DNA from: Propionibacterium sp.
GTDB taxonomy: Bacteria; Actinomycetota; Actinomycetes; Propionibacteriales; Propionibacteriaceae
Length of the DNA: 46,807 bases
Assembly: GCA_012517965.1 (NCBI GenBank)
Contig: JAAYTZ010000105.1
Location: forward strand, 1 to 46,807
Direction: 5' to 3'
Below, one piece after another: positions 21,737 to 31,524 of the stretch. The notes beneath the pieces are model-generated. The model saw only the letters and a list, made by a program, of their open reading frames with translations, did no database searches and had not been told where the DNA came from. Position numbers and translations under genes: made by a program. Within the stretch, counting starts at the first letter, position 1; every line of letters begins with the position of its first letter.

Positions 21737-22620
21737 CTGTTGGTCGTGTGGAACAACCGCAGGGGGTTCAACGCCGCGTCGGTGAGGCCGGCGTCGGCGC
21801 GGCGCTTCAGCCGGACGGCCTCGGTGACCATCCAGCCCCCGGCCAGGACCGCCACCACCGGGTAGAGCCATCCGGTGCCGGCCGCCGGCCAGAGCGTCAG
21901 GGCGACCACCGCGGTCAGGACCGCGTAGGCGAGGATCTGCCGGGTGACCGCGGGGGCGTCCGCCACGACCGGGAGCATCGGGACGTCCGCGCGGGCGTAG
22001 TCGTCGCGATACCGCAGGCCCAGCGCCCAGGTGTGCGCGGGCGTCCACAGGAAGACGACGGCGAACAGGATCAGCGGGGGCAGGGCGATCGCGTTCGTCA
22101 CCGCCGTCCAGCCGATCAGCGGCGGGAAGCAGCCCGCGACACCCCCCCACACGATGTTCTGCGGGGTGCGTCGCTTCAACCAGATCGTGTAGACGAAGAC
22201 GTAGTAGAGGATCGCGATCACCGACAGGCCCGCCGACAGCCAGTTGGCGCCGAAGCCCAGCAGCAGCGTCGAGACGACCGCCAGGGTGAGCCCGAACACA
22301 TTGGCGTTCCGGGTCGAGACCCGGTCGCGCACCATCGGACGCCGCCGCGTCCGGTGCATCCGTTCGTCGATGTCCCGGTCGTACACCGAGTTGAAGACGT
22401 TGGCCCCGGCGGCCGACAGCGTGCCCCCCACCAGGGTGAAGGCGAGCAGGGGCAGCGGCGGCACGCCGCCCGCGGCGAGGAACATCGCCGGGATCGTGGT
22501 GACGATCAGCAGCTCGATGATGCGCGGCTTCGTCAGTCCGACGTAGGCGCCCACTCGCTCGCGCAGGCCCTCCCGACGACCCCGGGCGACCGGCGCGGCG
22601 GCGTCCGCGGCCTTGTGCAT
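21685..22620 (-). CDS. ctaB: Protoheme IX farnesyltransferase (heme O synthase)
   Basis: 311 residues with about nine membrane helices, a UbiA-type prenyltransferase that attaches farnesyl to heme B. The prenyl-diphosphate motif N77-x3-D81-x3-D85 is in AANVFNSVYDRDIDERMHR. KRRTPQNIVWGGVAGCFPPLIGW and WTPAHTWALGLRYRDDYARADVPMLPVV are also family-typical. The ATG at 22618-22620 is preceded by GGAGG at 11 bases. It is convergent with ctaA, which makes the next heme in the pathway, and divergent from tal. Confidence 0.94.
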   Translation of the reverse strand: MHKAADAAAPVARGRREGLRERVGAYVGLTKPRIIELLIVTTIPAMFLAAGGVPPLPLLAFTLVGGTLSAAGANVFNSVYDRDIDERMHRTRRRPMVRDRVSTRNANVFGLTLAVVSTLLLGFGANWLSAGLSVIAILYYVFVYTIWLKRRTPQNIVWGGVAGCFPPLIGWTAVTNAIALPPLILFAVVFLWTPAHTWALGLRYRDDYARADVPMLPVVADAPAVTRQILAYAVLTAVVALTLWPAAGTGWLYPVVAVLAGGWMVTEAVRLKRRADAGLTDAALNPLRLFHTTNSYLALVAVAAALDPLLF

Positions 22621-22651
22621 GCGAATGGTGTCCTCCCGGCAGGTTGGGTCG

Positions 22652-22657
22652 AGTGTA
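22652..22657 (-). promoter_or_regulatory. -10 element (TACACT) upstream of ctaB
   Basis: TACACT about 31 bases before the ctaB ATG, leaving room for the GGAGG ribosome site. No good -35 was seen. Confidence 0.35.
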
Positions 22658-22764
22658 GACGAACCCCCGCGGCCGGCCCGCGCCCGTTCCGGAGCGGCGG
22701 GGGCGACCGCCCATGCAACTTGTTGGAGTGCCGAGGCCGCCCCCAGCGGCGGCACTACAGTGAG

Positions 22765-22787
22765 GGGCGAAGCGAACGCCCTTCGCT
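22765..22787 (+). promoter_or_regulatory. Interleaved short stems in the tal leader
   Basis: GGGCG (22765-22769) can pair with CGCCC (22777-22781), while AGCGAA (22771-22776) can pair with TTCGCT (22782-22787). The two stems interleave, so they are mutually exclusive or form a pseudoknot, 25 bases before the tal start. Its role is unknown. Confidence 0.25.
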
Positions 22788-22811
22788 GCCGATCCACTAG
22801 GAGCATCGCCC

Positions 22812-23912
22812 ATGAACACTCGACTCAAGTCCCTCGCCGACGCCGGCGTCTCGATCTGGCTCGACGATCTCTCCCGCCAGCGCCTGCAGAGCGGCAACCT
22901 CAAGCAGCTCATCGACGAGTACTCGGTCACCGGTGTCACCACCAACCCCACGATCTTCGCCGCCGCCCTCAGCGGCAGCGACGACTACGTGGAGGACATC
23001 CGCGCGCTCGGCGACGTCACCACGGCGTCCGCCATCAAGCGGCTGTGGGCCAAGGACGTGCAGGACGCCTGCGACCTTTTCGCCGACCTCTACCGGTCGA
23101 CCGGCGGCTACGACGGCCGCGTCTCGATCGAGGTGGCCCCCGGCCTGGCCTACGACACCGAGGGCACCATCGCCGAGGCCGAGGAGCTGTTCGGCCTCGT
23201 CGACCGCGAGAACGTCCTGATCAAGATCCCCGCCACCGTCGAGGGGCTGCCCGCGATCACCGCCACGCTCGCCAAGGGCATCTCGGTCAACGTCACGCTG
23301 ATCTTCTCCGAGGACCGCTACCGCGCGGTCATGGACGCCTACCTGGCCGGCCTCGAGGCCGCGGCCGCCGCCGGTCACGACCTGGCGAAGATCCACTCGG
23401 TCGCCTCGTTCTTCATCAGCCGCGTCGACACCGAGATCGACAAGCGCCTCGACGCCATCGGCACCGACGCCGCCAAGGCCCTCAAGGGCAAGGCCGCCAT
23501 CGCCAACGCCCAGGTCGCTCTGGCCGCGTTCGAGGAGGTCTTCGGCGGCGAGCGGTTCGCCGCGCTGGCCGCGAAGGGCGCCAACAAGCAGCGTCCGCTG
23601 TGGGCGTCCACCGGCACCAAGGACCCGGCGTACCCCGACACCCTGTACGTGTCCGAACTGGTCGCCCGGGGCATCGTCAACACGATGCCCGAGAAGACCA
23701 TGATGGCCTTCGCCGACCACGGCTACCTGGGGACGCCGATGGAGGGCACCGGCGCGGCCGCCGCCGCCGTGATGGCCGAGATCGCGGCCGCGGGCGTCGA
23801 CCTCGACGACGTCTTCAAGAAGCTCGAGGACGAGGGCGTCCAGAAGTTCATCGCCTCCTGGGACTCCGAACTCGTCACCTCCGTCGAGAAGGCCCTCGCG
23901 GCGGCCAAGTAG
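22812..23912 (+). CDS. tal: Transaldolase
   Basis: 366 residues, the long actinobacterial type. [15 protein letters not shown] (39-53) marks the N-terminal phosphate/active-site region and Lys138 in [17 protein letters not shown] is the Schiff-base lysine. INVTLIFS-type strands ([13 protein letters not shown]) and [18 protein letters not shown] follow. It transfers dihydroxyacetone units between sugar phosphates in the non-oxidative pentose phosphate pathway. AGGAG lies 8 bases before the ATG. In many actinobacteria tkt precedes and zwf-opcA follow tal; here it is followed directly by pgl. Confidence 0.95.
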   Translation: MNTRLKSLADAGVSIWLDDLSRQRLQSGNLKQLIDEYSVTGVTTNPTIFAAALSGSDDYVEDIRALGDVTTASAIKRLWAKDVQDACDLFADLYRSTGGYDGRVSIEVAPGLAYDTEGTIAEAEELFGLVDRENVLIKIPATVEGLPAITATLAKGISVNVTLIFSEDRYRAVMDAYLAGLEAAAAAGHDLAKIHSVASFFISRVDTEIDKRLDAIGTDAAKALKGKAAIANAQVALAAFEEVFGGERFAALAAKGANKQRPLWASTGTKDPAYPDTLYVSELVARGIVNTMPEKTMMAFADHGYLGTPMEGTGAAAAAVMAEIAAAGVDLDDVFKKLEDEGVQKFIASWDSELVTSVEKALAAAK

Positions 23913-23920
23913 CCGACCGA

Positions 23921-23976
23921 GCCGGCGCGGGCTCGTCCCCGTCACCCACCACGGTGACCGGCGAGCCCGCGCCGGC
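23921..23976 (+). terminator. Two-tier hairpin between tal and pgl
   Basis: Outer perfect 15-bp stem GCCGGCGCGGGCTCG / CGAGCCCGCGCCGGC. Its 26-base loop holds an inner 6-bp stem, GTCACC (23941-23946) / GGTGAC (23953-23958). It begins 9 bases after the tal stop and ends 31 bases before pgl. There is no T-run. It may end the tal message or attenuate pgl. Confidence 0.6.
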
Positions 23977-24007
23977 GCCCGTTTCCGACCCTGAGGGGAA
24001 CCACCAC

Positions 24008-24733
24008 ATGGCCGAGATCCACCGGTACGGCTCTGCAGCGGAACTGGCCGAGGGAGCGGCGCGGATGCTGCTCGCCGCGCTGGTGGCCCGCCAGGACGGC
24101 GGCGCGATCGTCCACCTCTGCCTCACCGGCGGGCGGATCGCGAACAAGGTCTACGCCCACCTCGGTGGTCTGGTCGAGGGGTCGGGGCTCGACCCGGGCC
24201 GCATGGAGTTGTGGTGGGGCGACGAACGGTTCCTGCCCACCGACGATCCCGACCGGAACGCCGGCCCCACCCTCGCCCTGCTGGCCGGCCGGTTTCCGCT
24301 CGACCCCGCCCGCACCCACCCCATGCCGTCCGCGGACGGCGTCGCCGACAACGCGGCGTCCGCCGCCACCTACGCCAAGGAACTGGGCGACACGACGTTC
24401 GACATCTGCCTGCTGGGCCTGGGCGAGGACGGCCACGTGGCCTCGATCTTCCCCGATCACCCGTCCTTCGACCCGACGCCGCACGCCGTCATCGCGGTCA
24501 ACGACGCCCCGAAGCCTCCCTCGGAACGCATCAGCCTGAGCCTGGGCACGCTGTGCCGCTCGCGGGAGGTGTGGTTCCTCGTCAGCGGGGCGGAGAAGGC
24601 GGACGCCCTCCGCCGGGCGGTCCTGGGCGACCCCACGATCCCCGCCGGGCTGGCCCGCGGGACGGAGCGGACCGTCTGGTTCGTCGATCTGGACGCCGCG
24701 GCCGGGTTGCCCTACTACCGCTGCATCTTCTAG
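24008..24733 (+). CDS. pgl: 6-phosphogluconolactonase
   Basis: 241 residues of the SOL/DevB type. Landmarks are VHLCLTGGRIANKVY, MELWWGDERFLPTDDPDRNAG, the FDICLLGLGEDGHVASIFPDHP block with the catalytic His and Asp, and RISLSLGTLCRSREVWFLVSG. It hydrolyses 6-phosphogluconolactone in the oxidative pentose phosphate branch. GAGGGG precedes the ATG at 24008. It ends 4 bases from the convergent rbpA stop. No zwf is visible beside it, so glucose-6-phosphate dehydrogenase must be encoded elsewhere if the branch operates. Confidence 0.93.
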   Translation: MAEIHRYGSAAELAEGAARMLLAALVARQDGGAIVHLCLTGGRIANKVYAHLGGLVEGSGLDPGRMELWWGDERFLPTDDPDRNAGPTLALLAGRFPLDPARTHPMPSADGVADNAASAATYAKELGDTTFDICLLGLGEDGHVASIFPDHPSFDPTPHAVIAVNDAPKPPSERISLSLGTLCRSREVWFLVSGAEKADALRRAVLGDPTIPAGLARGTERTVWFVDLDAAAGLPYYRCIF

Positions 24734-24737
24734 CGCT

Positions 24738-25094
24738 CTAGTAGATGACCTCGCCGGCGGCCCGGCGGGCCCGCAACTGCTCGAGGGCCTCCGACAGGAT
24801 GGCGGCCGCTTCGGCGTCCGAGCGCCGCTCCTTCACGTACGCCAGATGGGTCTTGTACGGCGTGATCTTCGGCGGGGGCGGCGGATTCTCGGAGTCGAGA
24901 TTGGCCGGCAGGCCACAGCGCGGGCAGTCCCAGGTCTCGGGCACCTGCGCGTCCGCGGCGAACGCCGGACGGGTCTCGTGACCGTTCGAGCAGAAGTAGG
25001 ACACGTAGAGCCGCGGCGCTGCGTCGCCCCGCTCGGCCTCGCCCATGGGACCCGCACCGACGCGGCTGCCCCGGATCGCACTACCACCGACCAC
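24738..25094 (-). CDS. rbpA: RbpA, RNA polymerase-binding transcription activator
   Basis: 118 residues. The N-terminal tail GGSAIRGSRVGAG, the central zinc-ribbon-like core (Cys35, His39, Cys57, Cys60: YFCSNGH and DCPRCG) and the C-terminal sigma-interaction helix THLAYVKERRSDAEAAAILSE match RbpA, an actinobacterial protein that binds RNA polymerase with group I/II sigma factors and stabilises the open complex. The start is GTG 25092-25094 with AAGGAG upstream. It is the last gene after secG in the gap-pgk-tpiA-secG-rbpA stretch, 38 bases downstream of secG. Confidence 0.93.
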   Translation of the reverse strand: MVGGSAIRGSRVGAGPMGEAERGDAAPRLYVSYFCSNGHETRPAFAADAQVPETWDCPRCGLPANLDSENPPPPPKITPYKTHLAYVKERRSDAEAAAILSEALEQLRARRAAGEVIY

Positions 25095-25132
25095 GAATAT
25101 TTCTCCTTGTCAAACAGTGAACGAGCGGCTGG

Positions 25133-25420
25133 TCAGCCCTGGCCCAGCAGGCCGAAATCCGGGAAGTACCGGTAGAGCACGAGCAAGGCCATGATGCAGG
25201 CGAGCCAGACCAGGCCGACACCGATGGTGAGCCGGTCGAGGTTGCGCTCGGCAGCCGAGGTGCCGCCCATCGAGGTGGACATCCCGCCACCGAAGAGATC
25301 CGACATGCCGCCGCCCCGGCTCTTGTGGAGGAGGATGAACAGAGCGAGGATCACGCTGGTGATGACGAGCAGGATCGACACCGTGAGGATCGGCCACGTC
25401 ATCAGGGGGGCAACAGTCAC
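25133..25420 (-). CDS. secG: SecG, preprotein translocase subunit
   Basis: 95 residues with two membrane helices (about 10-31 and 66-87) flanking the loop LLHKSRGGGMSDLFGGGMSTS, the SecG hallmark. SAAERNLDRLTIGVGLVWL follows. SecG assists SecYE in protein export. The GTG at 25418-25420 is chosen because TAGAAT ends 7 bases upstream and no Shine-Dalgarno fits any of the candidate starts; ATGs at 25427-25429 and 25400-25402 are alternatives. It has its own promoter, separated from tpiA by a strong hairpin. Confidence 0.9.
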   Translation of the reverse strand: MTVAPLMTWPILTVSILLVITSVILALFILLHKSRGGGMSDLFGGGMSTSMGGTSAAERNLDRLTIGVGLVWLACIMALLVLYRYFPDFGLLGQG

Positions 25421-25427
25421 GCCGAGC

Positions 25428-25433
25428 ATTCTA
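25428..25433 (-). promoter_or_regulatory. -10 element (TAGAAT) 7 bases before secG
   Basis: TAGAAT, then 7 bases, then GTG. It lies just beyond the tpiA terminator, so secG-rbpA can be transcribed independently of the glycolytic genes. Confidence 0.55.
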
Positions 25434-25440
25434 ACCCAGC

Positions 25441-25474
25441 GCGGCCCCCGGTCCGGCATCGGACCGGGGGCCGC
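25441..25474 (-). terminator. Hairpin after tpiA
   Basis: Perfect 15-bp inverted repeat GCGGCCCCCGGTCCG / CGGACCGGGGGCCGC with a 4-base GCAT loop, 15 bases after the tpiA stop. There is no T-run. Confidence 0.75.
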
Positions 25475-25489
25475 ACGGGCGCCTCGGGA

Positions 25490-26275
25490 CTAGGCCTCCT
25501 GGTAGAAGAGGACGATCTTGGCGAACTCCTCCGGGTCCAGGCTGGCGCCCCCGACCAGCGCGCCGTCGACATCGGGCTGGGCCATGATGTCGCGGATGTT
25601 GTTGGCCTTGACCGAGCCGCCGTACAGGACGCGCAGCTGGTCCGCGATCTCCTGCGTGAAGTGGGTGGCCACGTAGCTCCGGATGGCCAGGCACATGTCC
25701 TGCGCGTCCTCGGGGCTGGCGACCTGCCCCGATCCGATGGCCCACACCGGCTCGTAGGCGATGACCAACTTGCGCATCCACTCGTCCTCGAGGTCGGTGA
25801 GGCACCAGCGCAACTGCTCGAGGACGAAGGGGATGTGGCCCTCCTTCCGGCGCGACTCCCACTCCTCACCGACGCAGATGATCGGCACCATGCCGGCGCG
25901 GAACACCCGCTGGGCCTTCCGGTTGACGATGATGTCGGTCTCGCCGTGGTACTGGCGTCGTTCCGAATGCCCCAGCACCACGTACTTGCACTTGAGCTTG
26001 GCCAGCATGTCCACCGAGATCTCGCCGGTGTAGGCCCCGGACACGTGAACCGATACGTCCTGGGCCCCGTAGCTGATCGGCAGCTTGTCGCCCTCGACCA
26101 GGGTCTGCACGGTCCGCAGGTCGGTGTAGGGCACGATGACGGCCACCTCGGCTTTCGTCGGGTCGTAACGCTTGTCCTGCAGGGTCCAGGCCAGCTTCTG
26201 CACCACGCCGGTCGCCTCGACGTGGTTGAGGTTCATCTTCCAGTTGCCCGCCATCAGCGGGAGGCGGTCGGCCAC
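25490..26275 (-). CDS. tpiA: Triosephosphate isomerase
   Basis: 261 residues. Lys13 (AGNWKMN), the electrophilic His in [11 protein letters not shown], and the catalytic Glu in [13 protein letters not shown] are all present, along with the C-terminal [14 protein letters not shown] phosphate loop. It interconverts dihydroxyacetone phosphate and glyceraldehyde 3-phosphate. A GTG at 26273-26275 is preferred because GGAGGGG lies 5 bases upstream; the GTG at 26281, which overlaps the pgk stop, would leave the ribosome site too close. It is translationally coupled to pgk. Confidence 0.95.
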   Translation of the reverse strand: MADRLPLMAGNWKMNLNHVEATGVVQKLAWTLQDKRYDPTKAEVAVIVPYTDLRTVQTLVEGDKLPISYGAQDVSVHVSGAYTGEISVDMLAKLKCKYVVLGHSERRQYHGETDIIVNRKAQRVFRAGMVPIICVGEEWESRRKEGHIPFVLEQLRWCLTDLEDEWMRKLVIAYEPVWAIGSGQVASPEDAQDMCLAIRSYVATHFTQEIADQLRVLYGGSVKANNIRDIMAQPDVDGALVGGASLDPEEFAKIVLFYQEA

Positions 26276-26277
26276 CG

Positions 26278-27468
26278 TCACCCCTCCAGCACGGCGAGGC
26301 CCGGCAGGGTCTTGCCCTCGAGGTACTCCAGGGACGCCCCACCGCCGGTGGAGATGTGGCCGAACTCGTCGTCGGCGAACCCCAGCTGGCGGACGGCCGC
26401 GGCCGAGTCACCGCCGCCGACCACCGTGAAGGCGTCGGTCTCGGCGAGCGCCTGCGCGATCGCCTTGGTGCCCGCGGCGAAGGCCGGCTGCTCGAACACC
26501 CCCATCGGGCCGTTCCAGAACACGGTCTTGGCGCCCCTGATGGCCTCGGCGTACAGCTCGGCGGTCTTGGGGCCGATGTCGAGACCCATCTGGTCGGCCG
26601 GGATGGCGTCCGCGGCCACGACCGAGGCGTGCTCGGCGTCGCCGAACTCGGGGGTGACCACCGAGTCGACCGGGATCAGCAGCTGCTTCCCTGCGGCCTT
26701 CGCCTGCTCCAGGTAGCCCTTGACGACGTCGATCTTCTCGGCGTCCAGGATGGAGGTGCCCACCTCGTGGCCGAGCGACTTGAGGAAGGTGTAGCCCATG
26801 CCACCGCCGATGATGAGGGTGTCGGCGACCTTGAGCAGGTTGTCGATCACCGACAGCTTGTCGGCGACCTTCGCGCCGCCGAGCACCACGACGTACGGAC
26901 GCTCGGGGGTCTCGGTCAGCTTCTTGAGGACCTCGACCTCCTTCTCGACCAGGTGGCCGGCCGCGTTGGGCAGCAGCTTGGCGACGTCGTAGACGGAGGC
27001 CTGCTTGCGGTGGACGACGCCGAAGCCGTCGGACACGAAGACATCGCCGAAGGCGGCGTACTTCGCGGCCAGCGCCTCGCGCTCGGCGTCCACCTTGGAC
27101 TCCTCGGCGGGCTCGTAGCGCACGTTCTCCAGCATGGCGATCTCGCCGTCGGCGAGGGACGCGACGGTCTCCGCGGCCGAGGGGCCCACCACGTCGCCGG
27201 CCAGCCTGACCGGGACGCCGATCAGCTCGCCCAGCCGCTGGGCGGCCGGGGCGAGACTGTACTTCGGGTTGACCTCGCCCTTGGGGCGTCCGAGGTGAGC
27301 CATCACGACGACCCGCGCACCCCCGTCGACGAGCTGCTTCAAGGTCGGCAGGGCCGCCCGGATCCGCCCGTCGTCGGTGATGGTCCCGCCGTCGAGCGGC
27401 ACGTTGAAGTCGCAGCGGATCAGGACCCGCTTGCCCTTCAGATCTCCCAGATCGGTGATGGTCTTCAC
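26278..27468 (-). CDS. pgk: Phosphoglycerate kinase
   Basis: 396 residues, standard length. [15 protein letters not shown] and [16 protein letters not shown] (N domain, 3-phosphoglycerate site) are followed by [32 protein letters not shown], and in the C domain [16 protein letters not shown] and [16 protein letters not shown] with the nucleotide loop [16 protein letters not shown]. It transfers phosphate between 1,3-bisphosphoglycerate and ADP. One oddity is GFGVVHRK, where GFGTAHR is usual. It lies 30 bases after gap, with GGGAGTTCGAGAG upstream. Confidence 0.96.
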   Translation of the reverse strand: MKTITDLGDLKGKRVLIRCDFNVPLDGGTITDDGRIRAALPTLKQLVDGGARVVVMAHLGRPKGEVNPKYSLAPAAQRLGELIGVPVRLAGDVVGPSAAETVASLADGEIAMLENVRYEPAEESKVDAEREALAAKYAAFGDVFVSDGFGVVHRKQASVYDVAKLLPNAAGHLVEKEVEVLKKLTETPERPYVVVLGGAKVADKLSVIDNLLKVADTLIIGGGMGYTFLKSLGHEVGTSILDAEKIDVVKGYLEQAKAAGKQLLIPVDSVVTPEFGDAEHASVVAADAIPADQMGLDIGPKTAELYAEAIRGAKTVFWNGPMGVFEQPAFAAGTKAIAQALAETDAFTVVGGGDSAAAVRQLGFADDEFGHISTGGGASLEYLEGKTLPGLAVLEG

Positions 27469-27498
27469 TCTCGAACTCCCTTCAGACTCCGGCCGCCG

Positions 27499-28566
<1,068 letters not shown>

Positions 28567-28625
28567 CTATAGCCAACCGTGGTGGGATGGGCAGCCGAGT
28601 TCCGGCTTTTTGGTGCGAACAGCAA

Positions 28626-29615
28626 TTAGGGCAGGTCGTCGTCGAACAGATCGGGGGTGAGGCCGGCCTCGGTGCCGGGAACGCCCAGTTCGGCCGCCCG
28701 CCTGTCGGCCGTCGCCAGGAGGCGGCGGATGCGCCCGGCGACGGCGTCCTTGGTCAGGGGCGGGTCGTGCAACTGGCCCAGCTCCTCCAGGCTGGCCTGC
28801 TTGTGCTCCAGGCGCAGCTGGCCGGCCACCCGCAGATGCTCGGGCACGTCGCCGCCGAGGATCTCCAGGGCGCGCTCGACCCGGGCCCCGGCCGCCACGG
28901 CGGCGCGCACCGAGCGCCGCAGGTTCGCGTCGTCGAAGTTCGCCAGCCGGGTCGCGGAAGCCTTGATCTCGCGGCGCATCCGCCGCTCCTCCCACTGCAG
29001 GAAGGTGTCGTGGGCCCCGAGCCGGGTGAGCATGATCGCGATCGAGTCGCCGTCGCGGATCACCACCCGGTCCACGTTGCGCACCTCCCGCGCCTTCGCC
29101 TGGACGCCGAGGCGCCGGGCGGCGCCCACCAGCGCCAAGGCCGCCTCGGAGCCGGGGCAGGTGACCTCCAGCGCCATCGAGCGGCCCGGCTCGGTCAGCG
29201 AGCCGTGAGCGAGGAACGCCCCCCGCCACAGGGCGGTGGCGACGTCGAGGCCGCCCCCGACCAGCGCGGCGGGCAGGCCCCGCACGGGTCGCCCGCGCCC
29301 ATCGATCAGCCCGGTCTGCCTGGCCAACGAATCCCCGTCGCGGATGAGCCGGACGATGTACCGGGTGCCGCGCCGCAACTGGCTGGGGGTGACGACGACG
29401 AACTCGCAGTCGAAGCCGTACAGGTCGTGGATCGCCGTCTTGAGCCGCCGCGCCGCCCCGCCCGTGTCCAGATCGGCCTCGACGATGATCCGTCCGCCCG
29501 CCATGTGGAGGCCGCCCGCGAACCGCAGCATCGAGGCGACCTCGGCCCGACGCACCGCGGGCTTGGTCACGGCGACGGCCGCGAGCTCGGCCTTCACGTC
29601 GGGGGTCAACGCCAT
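28626..29615 (-). CDS. whiA: WhiA, DNA-binding protein with LAGLIDADG-like and HTH domains
   Basis: 329 residues. The N-terminal half resembles a degenerate LAGLIDADG homing endonuclease ([23 protein letters not shown] with GSEAALALV following). The C-terminal half holds the helix-turn-helix [28 protein letters not shown]. WhiA regulates sporulation or cell division genes in streptomycetes and binds DNA in other Gram-positives. Lacking a Shine-Dalgarno, the ATG at 29613-29615 has TAGGCT 7 bases upstream, inside the end of yvcK. It may thus be read both from the operon and from its own leaderless start. Confidence 0.93.
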   Translation of the reverse strand: MALTPDVKAELAAVAVTKPAVRRAEVASMLRFAGGLHMAGGRIIVEADLDTGGAARRLKTAIHDLYGFDCEFVVVTPSQLRRGTRYIVRLIRDGDSLARQTGLIDGRGRPVRGLPAALVGGGLDVATALWRGAFLAHGSLTEPGRSMALEVTCPGSEAALALVGAARRLGVQAKAREVRNVDRVVIRDGDSIAIMLTRLGAHDTFLQWEERRMRREIKASATRLANFDDANLRRSVRAAVAAGARVERALEILGGDVPEHLRVAGQLRLEHKQASLEELGQLHDPPLTKDAVAGRIRRLLATADRRAAELGVPGTEAGLTPDLFDDDLP

Positions 29616-29620
29616 GCGGG

Positions 29621-30577
29621 TCAGCCTACAAGTCCCATGACATCGGCATAGGCGGCCGCCAGCCGGATGCTGTCGTGCCGGGGTGAGCCGTCGGCCATCC
29701 GGACGCCGCAGACGTGGAGCCGGGCCCCCAGCGAGGCGGCGAGGCCGGCGAACGCCCGGTCGTCCTGGAGGAAGGACGGATCGACCACGACGGCGTCCAG
29801 CCGCAGGCTCGGGGCGTGCGCGGCCAGCACCTCGAGGTGGGCGGACGGCGAGTAGCCCTGCGTCTCGGCGGCGGGCACCAGGTTCATCGTGAGGCAGCGC
29901 CGGGCTCGGGTCTCGGTCAGCGCCGCCGCCAACTCGGGCACCAGGAGGTGCGGCAGCACGGAGGTGAACCAGGAACCGGGCCCGAGGATCACCCAGTCCG
30001 CGGCCCGGATCGCCGCGACCGCCTCGGGGCAGGCCGGCGGCGCCGCCGGCACCAGCCGCACCGCGCGCACGTCCCCCGGAGTCTTGGCCACCCTCGCCTG
30101 CCCGCGCACGAGACGGGGGACCTCGGGGGCGGCCGGGTCGAGACCCACCACGTCCGCCTCGATCTCGAGCGGGATGTTCGACATGGGCAGGACGCGCCCC
30201 TGCACGTCGAGCAGCCGGGCCACCATGTCCAGCCCCTCCACCGGATCGCCCAACTGCTCCCAGACGCCGGCCAGCAGCAGGTTGCCGATGGCGTGCCCGG
30301 CCAGCGGCCCGGTGCCGCCGAACCGGGACTGCAGGATGTCGGCCCAGAGCCGGCCGTCCCGGTCGTCGCCGCACAGGGCGGCCAACGCCATCCGCAGGTC
30401 GCCCGGGGGCAGCATGGCGAACTCGCGGCGCAGCCGGCCCGACGATCCCCCGTCGTCGGCGACGGTGACCACGGCGGTGATGTCGCTCGTCACGCGGCGC
30501 AGCGCCTGCAACGAGGCGGACAGCCCGTGCCCGCCCCCCAGCGCAACCACCCGCGGCAACTGCCGCTCGCGGCGCAC
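29621..30577 (-). CDS. yvcK: YvcK/CuvA-family uridine-diphosphate-sugar binding protein
   Basis: 318 residues. Motifs typical of the CofD-like fold are [19 protein letters not shown] (9-27), [16 protein letters not shown] (35-50), [16 protein letters not shown] and [19 protein letters not shown]. Relatives bind UDP-N-acetylglucosamine and are needed for correct growth on gluconeogenic carbon and for peptidoglycan placement. It lies 2 bases after rapZ and overlaps the promoter-like element of whiA, in the conserved rapZ-yvcK-whiA order. Confidence 0.93.
   Translation of the reverse strand: MRRERQLPRVVALGGGHGLSASLQALRRVTSDITAVVTVADDGGSSGRLRREFAMLPPGDLRMALAALCGDDRDGRLWADILQSRFGGTGPLAGHAIGNLLLAGVWEQLGDPVEGLDMVARLLDVQGRVLPMSNIPLEIEADVVGLDPAAPEVPRLVRGQARVAKTPGDVRAVRLVPAAPPACPEAVAAIRAADWVILGPGSWFTSVLPHLLVPELAAALTETRARRCLTMNLVPAAETQGYSPSAHLEVLAAHAPSLRLDAVVVDPSFLQDDRAFAGLAASLGARLHVCGVRMADGSPRHDSIRLAAAYADVMGLVG
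29623..29628 (-). promoter_or_regulatory. -10-like element (TAGGCT) 7 bases before whiA
   Basis: TAGGCT then 7 bases then ATG. It lies within the 3' end of yvcK. Chance is possible, but the spacing equals that of other leaderless candidates here. Confidence 0.35.
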
Positions 30578-30579
30578 GC

Positions 30580-31446
30580 CTACTCCTTCCCCAGATCGCG
30601 GTGCAGCACGTGGGCGTCCAAGCCCCGCTGCTGCACCCGGCGGGCCAGCTCAACCGACATGGCGGTGGAGCGGTGCTTGCCGCCGGTGCAACCGATCGCC
30701 ACGATCGCCTGGCGCTTGCCCTGGCGCAGGTAGCCGGGGCCCATCGTGAGCAGCAGACGTTCGGCGGCGTCCAGCCACTGCCCCGCATCGGGCGAGCCCA
30801 GCACGTAGTCCGCCACGGCCGGCGTGAGGCCGGTCTGCGGGCGCAGCTCCGGCACCCAGTGCGGATTGGGCAGGAAGCGGACGTCGAACATCACGTCGGC
30901 GTCCAGCGGCACCCCGTTCTTGAACCCGAACGACAGGAACGTCAGGCGCAGCCGGTCGTCGGAGCTGGGGTTGAACGAGTTCGCCACGCGGTCGGCCAGC
31001 TCGTGCACGTTGAGCTCCGAGGTTTCGACCACCATGTCGGCGGCCGCCCGCAGCGCGGCCAGCATCTCTCGCTCGCGGCGGATGCCGTCCAGCAGCGGCC
31101 CGTCGCCCTGCAGCGGGTGCGGGCGGCGCACATGCTCCTGGCGACGCACGATGATCGCGTCGGACGCCTCGAGGAACAGGATCTGTGGGTGCACCCCCTG
31201 CTCGGCCAGCCGATCGAAGGCCGCGGGGATCTCGTCGAACTGGGCGCGGGTGCGCACGTCCAGGATCACCACGACCCGGTCGATGCCCTCCTGGGCGACG
31301 GTCGCGAAGAGCTGGGGCAACATGCTCGGCGGCAGGTTGTCGACCAGGTACCAGCCCAGGTCCTCCAGGGTGTGCGCGGCGGACCGGCGTCCCGCCCCGG
31401 ACATGCCGGTGATCACGACGAAGCGGACGCCCTGGGTGTGCACCAT
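30580..31446 (-). CDS. rapZ: RapZ-family nucleotide-binding protein
   Basis: 288 residues. The N-terminal P-loop is [18 protein letters not shown]; the usual Lys is replaced by Arg, as in other actinobacterial members. [14 protein letters not shown] follows, and the C-terminal domain has [23 protein letters not shown] and [19 protein letters not shown]. coli RapZ binds GlcNAc-6-phosphate and small RNAs to control GlmS; the actinobacterial role is not settled. It is in the conserved uvrC-rapZ-yvcK-whiA cluster. The ATG at 31444-31446 has CATAAT 6 bases upstream and no Shine-Dalgarno. Confidence 0.93.
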   Translation of the reverse strand: MVHTQGVRFVVITGMSGAGRRSAAHTLEDLGWYLVDNLPPSMLPQLFATVAQEGIDRVVVILDVRTRAQFDEIPAAFDRLAEQGVHPQILFLEASDAIIVRRQEHVRRPHPLQGDGPLLDGIRREREMLAALRAAADMVVETSELNVHELADRVANSFNPSSDDRLRLTFLSFGFKNGVPLDADVMFDVRFLPNPHWVPELRPQTGLTPAVADYVLGSPDAGQWLDAAERLLLTMGPGYLRQGKRQAIVAIGCTGGKHRSTAMSVELARRVQQRGLDAHVLHRDLGKE

Positions 31447-31452
31447 GCGGCC

Positions 31453-31458
31453 ATTATG
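31453..31458 (-). promoter_or_regulatory. -10 element (CATAAT) 6 bases before rapZ
   Basis: CATAAT, then 6 bases, then ATG, without a Shine-Dalgarno. It is close to the TATAAT consensus and suggests a leaderless rapZ-yvcK-whiA transcript. Confidence 0.5.
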
Positions 31459-31459
31459 T

Positions 31460-31495
31460 CGGTCGGCGGCGGCGCGGGCGGACGCGGGCCGACCG
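31460..31495 (-). terminator. Hairpin between uvrC and rapZ
   Basis: CGGTCGGC / GCCGACCG, 8 bp with a 20-base loop, about 30 bases after the uvrC stop. It is a moderate candidate for ending uvrC; the large loop weakens it. Confidence 0.3.
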
Positions 31496-31524
31496 AGCCC
31501 TCCGGCGTCCGCAACCGGGGCGGC

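Noticed and set aside
28593-28607. AGCCG-AGTTC-CGGCT hairpin followed by TTTTT on the plus strand (classic intrinsic terminator look)
   Set aside because: No plus-strand gene ends upstream. The stem is only 5 bp, and both neighbouring genes are on the minus strand, where the order (A-run first) does not make a terminator.
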